Assembly (NCBI GenBank): GCA_018873225.1
Contig: JAEILZ010000001.1
Location: forward strand, 4,960,001 to 5,024,000
DNA: 64,000 bases
Direction of reading: 5' to 3'
Source: [Phialemoniopsis] sp. UDSM-2020
Taxonomy: Eukaryota; Ascomycota; Sordariomycetes; Thyridiales; Thyridiaceae
Shown: positions 1 to 11,974 of the stretch, piece after piece
Layout: the number at the start of each line of letters is the position of its first letter
Position numbering within the stretch: position 1 is the first letter of the stretch
The notes under the pieces: model-generated
What the model was told of the DNA's origin: nothing
The model's database searches: none
The model's input: the letters and a program-made list of their open reading frames with translations, nothing else
Position numbers and translations under genes: made by a program

Positions 1-1797
1 CTTCAACCGTACCTTGGCTCTTAGTGTCCTGCTGATTGCCATCTCGACTTTCAACTATGGCTTCGACAATCAGGCCTTTGCGAGCACGCAGGCCATGGAC
101 GCGTTCCAGAGACAGTTCGGCACGCTGAACCCCAAGACTCAGGAGTACTACCTCGAGCCATCGTGGCTGTCTCTGTTCAACAGTCTGAACTACATTGGAC
201 TTGCTTGCGGTACGTACTGAACCCATGGACTCTTTGTCAAATTTCGCTTCTAACAGGGCTTGTTGCGCAGGTGTATTCATCGGAAGTGTCATCTCTGCTC
301 GATTCGGCCGAAAGTGGTGCATGGCAACCATGAGCGCCTACGCGCTCGTCACCGCGACCATCGCCGTCACCTCCAAGCACAGAGACCAGATCATGGCGGC
401 GCGCGTGCTGAACTACGTCTACGTTGGCATGGAGTTAGCTGTCATCCCGACGTATCAGTCCGAGATTGGTAGGCATCGCTATACGTTCCCTTTTCATGCA
501 GCAGCTAACGAATTTCTTGAACAGTCCCATCGTCGGTCCGCGGTCTGGTCGTCGGTAGTTATCACATGAGCTTGGTCCTTGGAGGTCTGGTTATCAACTC
601 GGTATGCCTCGGTACCTCCAAGATCCAGGACAACCGCGCGTGGCGCATCCCCGTCGGTCTCTTTTACATCGTCCCGTCCATCATCTTGGCCGGCATCTTC
701 TTCGTGCCCGAATCGCCTCGATGGCTCCTCCGACAAGATCGCGTCGAGGAGGCCAAGGCCAGTCTGAGGAGGCTGCGCCAGGGCCCCTTCACCGACGAAC
801 AGATCGACTACGAGTTCCGCGAGCTCCAGTACTCGCTCGAGATGGACCCGGAGCAGGGCAAGTTCCTCGAGCTCTTCAAGGGTAGAAACCTCAAGCGGAC
901 TGCCATCGCAGTAATGATAAACATGTTTCAGCAGGCCACTGGACAGGCCTTCGCGTCTCAGTACGGCGCAATCTACGTCAAGTCTCTGAAGACCATCAAC
1001 CCATTTGCCTTTGCGCTCATCACATCCTCCCTGAACGTCATCATGACTGTCATCCTGCTGCCTATTGCCGATCGCGTTGGCAGGAAGTAAGTGATATGTT
1101 TCCAATTGTGGATTGCGCTGGAAATTGTAGCAAGCTAACATTATATCTCTTAGGCCCTTGCTCATGGCATCCTCGGTCATCATGGCCTCTGCTCTCCTCA
1201 CTATGGGTGGCCTGGGCACAGCCAGCCCAATCACAGTCCCCGAGAAGCAAGGAATTGTGGCTATGGTGGCTGTCTTAGCTGTCGGTTTCGCTACTGGATG
1301 GGGACCAATGACATACGTTGTAACATCCGAGGTATCCGCCCTCCGCCTCCGCGACCACACCTCCCGTCTCGGGTTCGGTGTCAACGTCCTGTTCAAGTAG
1401 GTCTCACGCCGTCACCCAGCTTTTCACAAAATACATAGAGAGCTCGTATACTAACAGCCTCATCCGCAGCTTCCTCGTAAACTTCTCCATCCCCTACCTC
1501 ATCGACGTCAAGTACGCCGGCCTCGGCAGCAAGGTCGGCTTCATCTTCGGCTCGATCGCCTTTTGCGCCCTCGTGTGCACCTACTTCTTCGTGCCCGAGT
1601 GCAAGGGCAAGACCCTGGAGCAGATTGATCTCCTGTTCAACAACGACATCCCTCTGCGCAGCTTTGGCAAGACGGATGCGGCTACCATGATGATGAATGC
1701 TACGGATATGCGCAAGGCGCAGGACGAGCCTACGGATGAGGTCGACCTGGAGGCCGGCAAGACCAATGGCACTTCAACCGCCCACCGCGAGTGCTAG
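1..1797 (+). CDS. MFS sugar transporter, 5' end outside window
   Basis: Proton-coupled sugar (hexose or alpha-glucoside type) permease of the major facilitator superfamily, expected in the plasma membrane. Exons: <1-209, 271-468, 525-1086, 1154-1396, 1470-1797; all phases agree. Visible family motifs are GRK after the second membrane segment, PESPRWLL before the central loop, QQATGQ at the start of the second half, ADRVGRK, and PECKGKTLEQID at the end of the last membrane segment. The reading frame is already open at base 2, so the start codon and first residues lie upstream of the window. The C-terminal tail is short and acidic. Substrate cannot be read from sequence. Family assignment is firm. 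Confidence 0.93.
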
Positions 1798-3429
1798 GTG
1801 CTTCGCTGCACGCACCTGGACATCTCTGTAGAACTGGACCTGTCATTAGGAAGCCTGAAGAGGTCGTCTGACCTCGCACTCCTCAGAATCAAGCACTTGG
1901 CGCTGCCATCTATTTGTAACACAAATTATTCAAACCAACATCTCTAGGTCGAGTAATTGATAAGCTATACGCGGTCTTGATGCAGTGGAAGCCTGGGCGC
2001 TCCCCACGCTGTACGCCGGCCGAAAGGGATCATCGGCCGAGTGCTCATCTTTCCCCTATTATCAATATGTTTGTCAGTCCTGTAAAGATGCTGCGCCCTC
2101 CATCATGAATGTGTGACAGGTCAAGTCCCAAGACCTTGACTGCAGCTCCCTTTACGCCCAAGGCAGAAGCACAAGAGAGTGCTTGGTGCGGAGGAATACG
2201 GCGGCACGGTACAGTCGGATATCAAATCGGCCGCACCGGTCAGCACGACGGCCGTTGGTTGTATGCGAGCGGAGTCGCACCGCATATGTCCCCCCTCCTT
2301 TATGGGAGGGTGTGCCGGCAGTTCGCCCCCGGCCTATCACCGTCCACCACTTCGGAAATAAAAACGAGAAATCCTTGCAGGCAGCTGTCTGGGCATGCAT
2401 ATATAACGGTTTGGGCAAAGAGCATAGACACCGAGACGGATTGACCCCCAACGTTCATGTGCGGGGAAACTGTTTGACAGATTGATGGAGTGCGGTGCAG
2501 CCACTATGCGAGCCGTTCATGTATTGATGCTGTTACACGACTGCTTTTGCCACCCTCGCCGAACAGCTCATCCCGACGGAAGATCCCACTCGGATCATCA
2601 GATGGCCAATAGGATAACTCAATTGACCCGGCGGTTATGCACTAGACCCTACATCGTCGTGATTGGATAGGAAGTGCATCGGTCTTGCTCTTAATCCAGC
2701 CCACTCGCGGTGAAGGGCGAGTGAAGAATAGGCCATCGATTCCAAGTTCCTATGCCTTGAACAGGATGCTCACAAACGTGCAACAACCCATTGGTGATTC
2801 TCTGAGGTTGGCATGGTCCTGTATCAATGGTAGACGCAGAAAAAAGCTGTAGACAAAACAGACTGCTGATGCATGTAACCAACTCCACACACCTAATACA
2901 ACCCTCAGTGCATATTCGAACGTCCAACCAACACGACTATCCCTCGATGGATGTATAATAGACTCCTGTTATGCGGGGAGGCATTACGTCGTCGTCCTGT
3001 TCAGCCGTCGCATTCCATACCCAACGTCACCGGCTCGGCCATAAATCCTCCCGCCGGACGAGGGGCCCAGACCGAGCAGCGATATCTGAGAGGCCACACG
3101 CATATCATACAGTAGGTCATTGGCGGCTATGCATCTTGAAGTGAGGGGTTCGTTGAGGAGAAGCAGATCATGATGACATCCATTGAGTAGTAGAGAGGAT
3201 AGCATCGGCACTTGCGTTACATGGAGGGAGAAGTAGAATTGAGGGGCTTCATGAGACGCAAGCGTGAGAATGGGAGGATACATGTACATAAGATCTGGTG
3301 CCTCGACTGCTCTGCTTGTAGACCCGTCTTACACCTTGTACCCTCCGATTGCTTCCTGTCATAACATTCGTCCATTGACTAGTTTGTGTATCAGGTTCGA
3401 GTGTCTGCAGGTCTGCATCATCGTTGACA
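1798..3429. other. Intergenic, 1.6 kb
   Basis: Spacer between the sugar transporter and alcohol oxidase, both on the plus strand, so it should hold the AOX promoter. Near 2018-2041 there is an imperfect CGGCC/GGCCG inverted arrangement of the kind zinc-cluster regulators bind. A TATA-like run (catatataa) lies near 2400 with no convincing gene behind it. I see no coding sequence that holds up. Confidence 0.5.
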
Positions 3430-5979
3430 ATGAGTCTCCCTGAGGAGTTCGATATCATCGTGTGCGGTGGTGGAAGTTGTGGTTGTGTGGTGGCAGGACG
3501 TTTGGCGAACTTGGACCACAATCTCAAGGTGCTCCTCATCGAGGCCGGTGAGAGCAACTTGAACAACCCATGGGTGTTCCGTCCCGGCATCTACCCCAAG
3601 AACATGAAGTTGGACTCCAAGACCGCTTCGTTCTACGAGTCCCGTCCGTCTAAATGGCTTGCCGGGAGGAAGGCGGTGGTGCCCGCTGCTCACATCCTTG
3701 GTGGTGGTTCCTCGATCAACTTCTTGGTAGGCTTCCGAGAACAGACGGCTCGAGCTCCTGAGCTGACACTTTCAGATGTACACTCGCGCATCTGCGTCGG
3801 ACTACGATGACTTTCAGGCCAAGGGGTGGACCACCGAGGAGCTTCTGCCTCTGATGAAGAAGCATGAGACGTACCAGCGCGCAAGTCACAATAAGTCAGT
3901 GATAGCATCCCGCGGAATAAGCTAGGACTAATTGTCTTCAGGGAGGTGCACGGATTTGAGGGCCCCATCAAGGTTTCTTTCGGCAACTAGTAAGTCATAA
4001 GATCTCTTGCATCATGAAGATCTGTTTGGTCCACTAACGCCTACCAGCACCTACCCGATCAAGGATGACTTCCTTCGCGCCACCGAGTCCCAGGGCATCC
4101 CGACCGTGGATGACCTTCAGGACCTTCACACAGGCCACGGCGCCGAGCACTGGCTGAAGTGGATCAACCGTGATGTATGAGCCCTACACACTGCTCAAGT
4201 CTCAGGATGAGCTAACACCTAGGCAAGACCGGACGGCGCAGTGATAGCGCGCACGCTTACATTCACGCCACCCGCGCTGTCCACTCGAACCTGTACCTTG
4301 CGTGCAACACCAAGGTCGACAAGGTTATCATTGAGGATGGCAGAGCCGTCGCGGTGCAGACAGTGTACGTAATAATATCACTACCAGTCCATCTAGCTTG
4401 GAGATACGCTACTAACATCAATGTTAAGCCCGACCAAGCCACTCCATCCGAACCAGGCCAAGACTCGCATCTTCAAGGCTCGCAAGCAGATCGTCGTGTC
4501 GTCCGGCACTCTGTCCTCTCCCTTGGTTCTCCAGCGATCTGGAATCGGTATGATCAGATCATGCTCTGCGAAGTGATGACAAAGCTAAACGAAGATGACA
4601 GGTGACCCTGAGAAGCTCAAGGCAGTTGGTGTAGAGCCGATCGTCGACCTCCCTGGTGTTGGTCTCAACTTCCAGGACCACTACCTGACGTTCTCCGTGT
4701 TCCGTGCCAAGCCTGAGACGGAGAGTTTCGATGACTTTGTCCGTGGTGTGCCCGAAGTGCAGAAGAGTAAGTCCCAATAAGTGTCACTGCCATATAGTTT
4801 GGCTAACGCATCGCGACAGAGGTCTTCGATGAATGGGCTCTCAAGGGCACCGGCCCGCTGGCCACCAACGGCATCGACGCCGGTGTAAAGATCCGCCCTA
4901 CCGAAGAAGAACTGGAGGAGTTCAAGACTTGGCCTACACCCCACTTCAATGATGGTTGGGAGTCGTACTTCAAGAACAAGCCTGACAAGCCCGTCATGCA
5001 CTATTCCGTCATTGCCGGCTGGTTTGGCGACCACATGCTCATGTAAGAGAGATGTACTTTCATCACCAGAACCGACTAACTCCTGTCCCCCCGCATCACA
5101 GGCCTCCAGGCAACTTCTTCACCATGTTCCACTTCCTAGAGTACCCCTTCTCGCGCGGCTCCACGCACATCAAGTCGGCCGACCCGTACGCCACGCCCGA
5201 CTTCGACACGGGCTTCATGAACGACGAGCGCGACATGGCGCCCATGGTCTGGGGCTACATCAAGTCGCGCGAGACGGCGCGCCGCATGGACGCCTACGCG
5301 GGCGAGGTGCAGAACATGCACCCCTTCTTCGACTACGACTCGCCCGCGCGCGCGCACGACATGGACCTCGAGACGACCAAGCGCTATGCGCTACCGGGCA
5401 ACCTCAGCGCCGGCCTGCAGCACGGGTCCTGGAGCGTGTTCGTGCCCGAGGCGGACAAGGTGCCCGGCGTGGAGATTCTCAACAGTAACAAGGCGCACGT
5501 GAGGAACGACCTCAAGTACTCGAGCAAGGATATCGAGGCGATTGAGGAGTGGACCAAGAGGCATGTCGAGAGTACTTGGCACAGTCTCGGAGTAAGTTGA
5601 GATCCGGACCGGGCTGTCAGACTATGGCTAACACGTCGTTTTACACAGACTTGCTCCATGGCGCCTCGTGAGGGCAACAGTATCGTAAAGCACGGTGTTC
5701 TCGACGAGCGCCTGAACGTCCATGGCGTCCAGGGCCTGAAGGTGGCGGATCTTAGTATCTGTCCCGACAATGTCGGCTGCAACACGTAAGTTTCATCTTG
5801 TATCATGAATAGGTATCACATACTGACTCCAACACACAAGTTACTCGACTGCACTTCTGATTGGCGAGAAGGCTGCGATGCTGGTGGCCGAGGATCTGGG
5901 CTACTCCGGCGAGGCCTTGGAGATGAAGGTCCCTGATTACCATGCTCCAGGGGAGACTCGTCTCCCATTCCGAGTTTGA
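3430..5979 (+). CDS. aox1: Alcohol (methanol) oxidase, GMC family
   Basis: FAD-dependent oxidation of methanol and short alcohols to aldehyde plus H2O2, normally in peroxisomes. Eleven exons: 3430-3726, 3776-3894, 3942-3989, 4048-4174, 4228-4364, 4429-4547, 4602-4766, 4820-5042, 5102-5591, 5649-5785, 5841-5979; they give 666 residues, close to the roughly 663 of yeast methanol oxidases. The N-terminus carries the FAD motif GGGSCG, then GRLANLD, a glutamate-ending strand (LLIEAGE) and LGGGSSINF. The C-terminal half keeps the catalytic His (WHSLGTCS) and Asn (DNVGCNTYST). Resemblance to methylotrophic-yeast AOX is continuous along the length, which separates it from generic GMC enzymes. Odd: the last residues (LPFRV) are not a recognisable PTS1. 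AATAAA follows at 6200. Confidence 0.96.
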
Positions 5980-6357
5980 GCTGGAAAGGGTACTCTCCTG
6001 AATGCTGCTGTGGTTTATGTTTTATAACGACTTTTGCCCTCATGCCCACCAGATTGATTACCTGAACACGGGGCCCCCTCTGCGGTCTCTCAATTGACGA
6101 GGGTGGTTTGCTTGGAATTTGTGCTTTATGCTAGTTTATTCAATGTTACGTACTATGTCTTTATGTACAACTCGCTCATGTGCCAAACTGACCCCCGAAA
6201 ATAAAAATTCGTAAATGCAACTTGGTATAAGTGTGTGGATTCAAAGTATGTCCAATGCACCAAAGACAAAGTGTGTATATGCTGCGATGCTATGATTCTC
6301 ATCACTGTTCATTATATGCGATTGGGCCCGCCGAGCAGAATTGACAGTCGACTTCGG
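5980..6357. other. Convergent 3' spacer AOX/GH45
   Basis: 378 bp between the stop codons of two converging genes. It holds only presumed 3' UTRs; the AATAAA at 6200-6205 fits the AOX transcript. Confidence 0.6.
6200..6205 (+). terminator. Poly(A) signal, AOX
   Basis: AATAAA in an A-rich stretch about 220 nt after the AOX stop codon. Confidence 0.4.
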
Positions 6358-7803
6358 CTAACTCGAGAGCAGAAGAGCCATGACCACCGATGCAAGAAGG
6401 GTAAGGACAAGAGGCAGTTTCCTGTCACGACGATATTAGTCAAATTGTATGAACAGGAGCTTATATGCAAGTGTAACATACTGGTTGGAGTCACTCTTCG
6501 AAAGCGGTTGAGATGTTGTTTGTGCTGCGGCTGTTGGGGCCGATGAAGACGTCGACGTCGATGAGGTCGCAACGTTGTTGTTACTAGAGCTCTTGGTGCC
6601 AGATGTACCAGAGCTGGAACTTGACTTCGGCGCAGAGACAGAGCTGCTTCCGGCAGTAGCTCCATATCCATCGGGCAAAGACTCATCATCGTCAGCGGCG
6701 CTGGTGGCGGCTGGTGTGCTATCGGTGACTGTAGTGGGTACGGCGACGAGGGCCGACTCGGATAGGCATTGCCAATAGTCTATAAGGCCAAGACGATCAG
6801 TACGGGAGACTGGCACAAGTATGAGATCGGGTATTCTTGATCCAGCTTACATTCGTTCTGCCTGGTGCAAACGCTTCCGGAAGGGCACTATTTAGCGACA
6901 GATACGTCAGCGAAAGTTCTCCCGAACGATGCTCGTCCTCGAGACGACTTACAAACTTGGCAGCCTCCCACCCGTACCCATCACACTGCTCATACAGCGC
7001 TGCTGTCTCGGACGGCGCCGGCGCCGTGACCGATGTCTGCGCAGGCATCACGAACGCCGGGTACGACGCATCGTCATCGCGCTTGCATCCAGACAGCGCC
7101 GTCAGTTCCGCCGGGCACTGCACCTGCTCGAACGCGACGTCCGGGTTATCGGCGTCGAGGAACCAGTCGAAGCGCCACTCACAGCCGGCGCGCAGGGCCG
7201 AGGGCAGCTGCTCGCACTGCGACCGGTCCGAGATGCCGCCGTACTGGGCGCCGGGGCTGCTGCCGTACTGCGCGACGCAGCCCGAGAACAGGCCCTGTCC
7301 GCCTCCTGGCATCTGCAGGTCGAAGTGGTTGCCCGTCAGGTCTGTCCCGGTGTTGATGGACTGGACGACCATCTTTTTGCCTTTTACTTTTCCGGAGGTG
7401 AATGTGACGCTGCAGAGAACATTGTGTTAGCTGGAGTTTTGCTTGAGGATGCAGCGATGGGCACTCACGAGTAGCAGGCGCAACACCAGGTCTCTTCGGA
7501 GCCGCCGATGAGAGCGGTGCCTGCGAAGCCGTATGATACCAACTCGTTTATGGCCCACGGCGAGGCCTTGGAGCACATGAACGATGACCCGCCCGCACAT
7601 CCGGATGTTGTTTGAGCGTCAAATATTTGATTGTCGTTCTTGTCGCATGTGAGCACCGGCTGGCTGACTGCCGCTTTATCGGGCCATGCACACGAAGGCT
7701 TGCAGCAATCCCAATATCTCGTCGAGTGTCCAGTTCCAGAAGCTGCATTCCCACCAAGAGGCAGTGCCGCAACGGCGACAGACAGCAGAGCCCGGCTACG
7801 CAT
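6358..7803 (-). CDS. GH45 endoglucanase with CBM1 and GPI-type tail
   Basis: Secreted endo-beta-1,4-glucanase. Exons on the minus strand: 7803-7469, 7409-6953, 6887-6851, 6779-6482, 6421-6358; in frame, 396 residues. Signal peptide about 1-20. The GH45 domain follows ([12 protein letters not shown]), with expected catalytic Asp32 and Asp142 (NHFDL). [11 protein letters not shown] and QVQCPAEL are also family motifs. A linker leads to a CBM1 at about 251-282 (EQCDGYGW ... CPSGSVC ... YYWQCL), split across exons 2, 3 and 4; exon 3 is only 37 nt. Then come about 90 Ser/Thr/Ala-rich residues and, through the last intron, a hydrophobic end ([17 protein letters not shown]) that looks like a GPI-attachment signal. 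Without splicing that intron the protein would end in a non-hydrophobic tail. Cellulase call firm; GPI tail likely. Confidence 0.93.
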
Positions 7804-8890
7804 CGTGGATCGTAGCTATTGTTCCCTCCGCAAGACCGATGCGAACATCAGCAAGTAGCACAATCTCAAAGTCGTGATGTATCTTGGTCTTCGAAAATCG
7901 TTCAATTTACTTCCTCGGTCGGGGTATTAAATGACTGGAATGGTGGCGCACATCGAGCCTCAAGCCACCCTGATCTTCAGGGTCCTCGCGAACTTGGAGA
8001 TCGCATCTTTATTATCTGGTCATCTAGTCTACTCTGACTCGCCTCACACATGGCGCGCACCGCCTCGGGCGCCATGATGTCGGCGGCAACAGAAAGGTCC
8101 TTTTATTCAAGCCCAGCGCCCTACGACGAGCTAGGCACCTGTCTTCTGGCGCCTGAGAGGTAGAAAGGTCTGTTTGGCGCAGCCCAGGCGACTCATGGCG
8201 GCTGTCGCGACAACGGAGCGTGGTCCGCCGCGAGTCAGGACCCTGTCTCGCCAGGGCGCTGGTAGCTATGGCGATTAAGGTATTAAAGTTTGTTGGTGTC
8301 AGATCGCGCTACAGAAGCGCTAAGCCCTGGGCTTGAGATTCTATACTAGAGAGGAGCCGGCCCCGATGTCGTCGACACCGGATGCACCAGTGTCGGGTGG
8401 GCGTCAAGACCAAATCCCCGCGCCACCTACGCAGATGGCTACAGCAAGCTCTTTGGAATCCTGAGCCATGTACAAAGAGACGCGCGCTCTAGGGCATAAG
8501 GGTCCAATGGGAAGCTCCAGTGAGTTGATGGTCTGGGCCACGGGAGAGGACAAGTCGGTGCCGTGAGCCGAGTGGCACGGTCTCGCCCACAGGCACCGGG
8601 AATGCTACGTCTAGCCTTCACGCCAAGACACGGGGACAGCGAACTCTAGAAGGAATCAGTGCTGACGCTCATTCATCAACAGCAGATTGTAGAGGTCAAT
8701 TCAGTAACATTGGATTTGGGTGGCGAATGTCTGCCCCTGGCTATCAATAGGCTGGGTTACACAATGAACGGCAAGAACGCGCATTCCCGTGAGACCACGG
8801 CAGCTCTCCCATATGGTCTCCACGTGCAGGCCAGATCTCCCCTCTCAAAACGAGACACGATGATGACGCGATAAACTTTGTCGCCCCAAC
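7804..8890. other. Intergenic, 1.1 kb
   Basis: Upstream region of the GH45 gene and downstream of the SDR gene, both on the minus strand. No coding sequence, RNA gene or clear repeat seen. Confidence 0.5.
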
Positions 8891-9898
8891 TCACTCCTCA
8901 TCGGCCGGCAGGCCAACCATGCGCAGCGAGTCGGTCCAGAGCTGTGCCGCCTTCTCCGGGTTGTACGTTACGCTGCTCGTCGCCGTGCTGACAATGTTGC
9001 CGTCGTCCTCACCCGCAGGCGCCTCGACGCAGTCGGCCAGGTACTTGCCGCCCCTGCCCTCCCATTCTTTACCGATGGCCGCGACCAGCGTCGTCGCCGC
9101 GCCCTGCTCCGTGCTCTTGATGATGGGTAGAAACTGCGGGTTGCTGCCCATGGCCTTGACCTCGGCCTGCGGCAGGTGCCGGATCAGCCCCGTGTGGATG
9201 TTGCCCGGGTGCGGCGACGTCGCGTGCAGGCCCCTGGCACCGTACCGGCGCTCGATCTCGGCCGCCGTGTAGGTATTGGCCGTCTTGGACTGCGCATAAG
9301 CCGTCCAGGGGGCGTACCCGCCCTTCTCCCAGTTGTAGTTGTCGGGTTCGTTGATCCCCTGGATGCGATGCGCCGAGGCGCCGACAAGGACGACGCGCGA
9401 GTGGAAGTCCGGGGTGGACCCGGCGAGCAGGGCCGGCTTGAGCAGCTGAAAGAGCAGGAAGTGGGATAGGTGGTTGGTCGCGAACTGCATCTCGTAGCCG
9501 TCGGCCGTGAGCTCGCGCTGCTGGACGGCCATAACGGCCGCATTGGCGACGAGCAGGGAGATCCTGTCGGTCAGGGCGAGGATGTCGGCGGCGGCGGCAC
9601 GCACGCTGGCGAGCGAGGACTGGTCCATGTGCACGAGGTGCATCTGCTTGTCGTCGAAGATGGCACCGAGGGCGGAGCGCCCCTTCTCGAGGTTTCGGGC
9701 CGTGAGGATCAGGGTGACGCCCGTGGCGGCGAGGGCGCGCATGGTCTCGACGCCGATGCCCGACGAGATGCCCGTCACGACGGCAGTCTTGCCGACGAGC
9801 TTGCCCTCCATGTCATTGTCCTTGACGATCTGCATGGCGGTCGGGCGGGCGTCGCCGGGCCCCTGGGGGTTGGCGTGAGCTGCGGCGTATCGAGACAT
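8891..9898 (-). CDS. Short-chain dehydrogenase/reductase
   Basis: NAD(P)-dependent oxidoreductase of the retinol-dehydrogenase/WW-oxidoreductase-like subgroup, with a Rossmann fold. One uninterrupted frame of 335 residues, about the usual length. Cofactor motif TGISSGIG at 42-49; structural NAG-type motif present as VANAA at about 118-122; catalytic Ser about 175 (VGASAH), Tyr201 and Lys205 (YAQSK). Two in-frame Met codons (22 and 30) could also start it; I kept the first because the frame is open and no better context decides. Substrate unknown; this subgroup often sits in secondary or xenobiotic metabolism. Confidence 0.93.
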   Translation of the reverse strand: MSRYAAAHANPQGPGDARPTAMQIVKDNDMEGKLVGKTAVVTGISSGIGVETMRALAATGVTLILTARNLEKGRSALGAIFDDKQMHLVHMDQSSLASVRAAAADILALTDRISLLVANAAVMAVQQRELTADGYEMQFATNHLSHFLLFQLLKPALLAGSTPDFHSRVVLVGASAHRIQGINEPDNYNWEKGGYAPWTAYAQSKTANTYTAAEIERRYGARGLHATSPHPGNIHTGLIRHLPQAEVKAMGSNPQFLPIIKSTEQGAATTLVAAIGKEWEGRGGKYLADCVEAPAGEDDGNIVSTATSSVTYNPEKAAQLWTDSLRMVGLPADEE

Positions 9899-11974
9899 TG
9901 ATGTGGATAATAGTCTGTGAGCTGAGGATGTGGTAGTTGTGTGCTTGCAAGGAGTTGGGTATCATGCGTTTGCTATGAGAATGGTATTCTTTATGTCCAT
10001 CATTGTCGGCAGACTTGTTGCTGCTTTAAATACTCCAAGAGAAACATGTCGACGACTCCTCTTCGCCATCGACAACGACTTCAAGCTGGTTAAGTCCATG
10101 AAATAGGCTATCATCTAGCACCGAAAGGTTGTTCAATAGGCTATGGGAGGCCATCAAAGATCTTAATTCCGTGTATTTTGCTACGATTTGTTCAGTCAGC
10201 ATCTGGTGCTGTGGAATTAAGCCCTGTGTAAAGGCGTCAAAATACTACGGGAGCGGGCGTGGAGGTCGGCCCGTATTAAGAGTACATACACTGCCAGACT
10301 TCAAGGGTAATTTCAGTGCAAAAGCCCTTTGCCGCTATGTACACTTTGGGCAAATAAAGCCACTTACACGATGTCCTACTCGTGGTGCTCTGATACGGAA
10401 GCGGAGCGACAGATTTTGCTCCGGCTCCGTCCCGGAGCCTCGAGATGCGGAGGGTGACTTAATTACCGCTTTGGGCTAAGGCGTGGTGATCTTAAGTCCG
10501 GCCACTGCAGCGAAACGCGAAACATCCGCCAATTCGGGAGCCAAGGCCTAAAACACATTGTCCGGATCTGGAATCATCAACGGGAGCGACAGGAGCCGCG
10601 AGTTTGTTCAGTGGAACACAGATGCTGTCAGAACCTTACGTAGAGTTGCACAATGATCGTGCAAGAATTGAAACTATTTCCGCTCCAGCTACGGAGTCTC
10701 CCGGACGGCACCGCCATATCTGTTTATTTAGATGGGAGTGCCTCCCCGCAGGTCGTGAGCTTGACTTCCCGTACCAGAGGGTGCCTCCGATCTTCATGTT
10801 CATGTTCAAAGCCAGCAACCCTCGTCCCTGATTCATGAAAGCAAGGACTGTGAGAGCATCCCGCCTCTCGACTTACACTACACCACCACCGCGAGCATCA
10901 CAAAAACATAATCACGAATGCATCTCGTGGTCCTAACTAACAGCAAGTCAGGCCTTGAGGTGAAGAGCGTCGCAGGACTGGGACATGCTCGGGAGTTTGT
11001 GAACGAGGGTGAGATGGATGGAAATACCTGTAAGAGCCACGGCTCGTCTTCAACGAGCCTTTTGCTGGCCTAGGATCTCGTCGCGTATCACCAGCACTGC
11101 TGCAAACTCATTTCCAATCTTCAAAAGAGAGCATGGAGCTGGGGTCCTCGTCGTAATCTGAGTCAGATGAAGTGGCTTGGCAGAGTCCGGTCCGGCACCA
11201 TCGTGTGCTTCGATCCTTCGGCGCCTACGTAGGTAAGACACGATATACGAGACGCGTGAGAAACGATCCTCTCAAACAGCAAGAAAGCAGGTACGCAATG
11301 CTCAATTGAGAGGCCAGTCGGTTGGATCTCTCATTGAGCAACTTACCGACAGCTCACGATCTATGGAAGTGGCGGTAGGGCTGCCGAGCTGCCCAGGTGG
11401 TCTTACAGGCGTGTATTTGGCCGTTCGGGGCTTAGCGCTGCTCCAGGACTGCAGTGGCTGTCCCCTGTAGCTGTCTAAGCTGGCACTAAAACCAGCACAC
11501 CACTGACTCCCGCCAGACGCTGACTAGAACCTTGCTGCTTTTTTGGCGGGTCTCGGATTTATCTGGCGTCACTAACGTCCGCGCCGTCATCATCAGCCCC
11601 GTCCCCCATCTTTTCAATTCTTGAACACGACTCGACTGCCAGCCCTGACCGTCGTCAGGTCTTGTACGAAGCCTTGGTAATCGCGAAGGATGAAGCATTC
11701 TCAGCGATAGAGGCGATGAGAAGACTCAGGTTCTGGCTCATGCAATGATTTATATGCTTAGACTGCTGTCTCTGTCACCGTCTTAGTTCGTCAGCAATGA
11801 AAATCTCGGAGTTAACAACATTTGAGCTGAAACAGCACTGCAAATACACGCCAACGACATTCCCGGCTAGCCGACCAGAAGAGGCAATATTGTCATTGTG
11901 TCCTCTCTCTGGCCCGACCAAAAGGGGCAACATTGTCACTCTCTTGCCTGTCGCGCACCCGCTCGACGCAAGAT
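9899..11974. other. Intergenic, 2.1 kb, divergent promoters
   Basis: Lies between the divergent SDR and bZIP genes. Around 10395-10460 and 10680-10710 there are repeated CGGAG/CTCCG words in both orientations, possible zinc-cluster sites. Open frames here are short and have no family resemblance. Nothing else seen. Confidence 0.45.

Noticed and set aside
494..1396. 300-codon minus-strand open frame across the sugar transporter
   Set aside because: It is the antisense of a GC-rich, well-supported transporter gene; its own translation has no domain and it crosses the real introns.
2109..2670. Possible gene behind the TATA-like run near 2400
   Set aside because: The frames are short, unlike any family, and lack splice partners.
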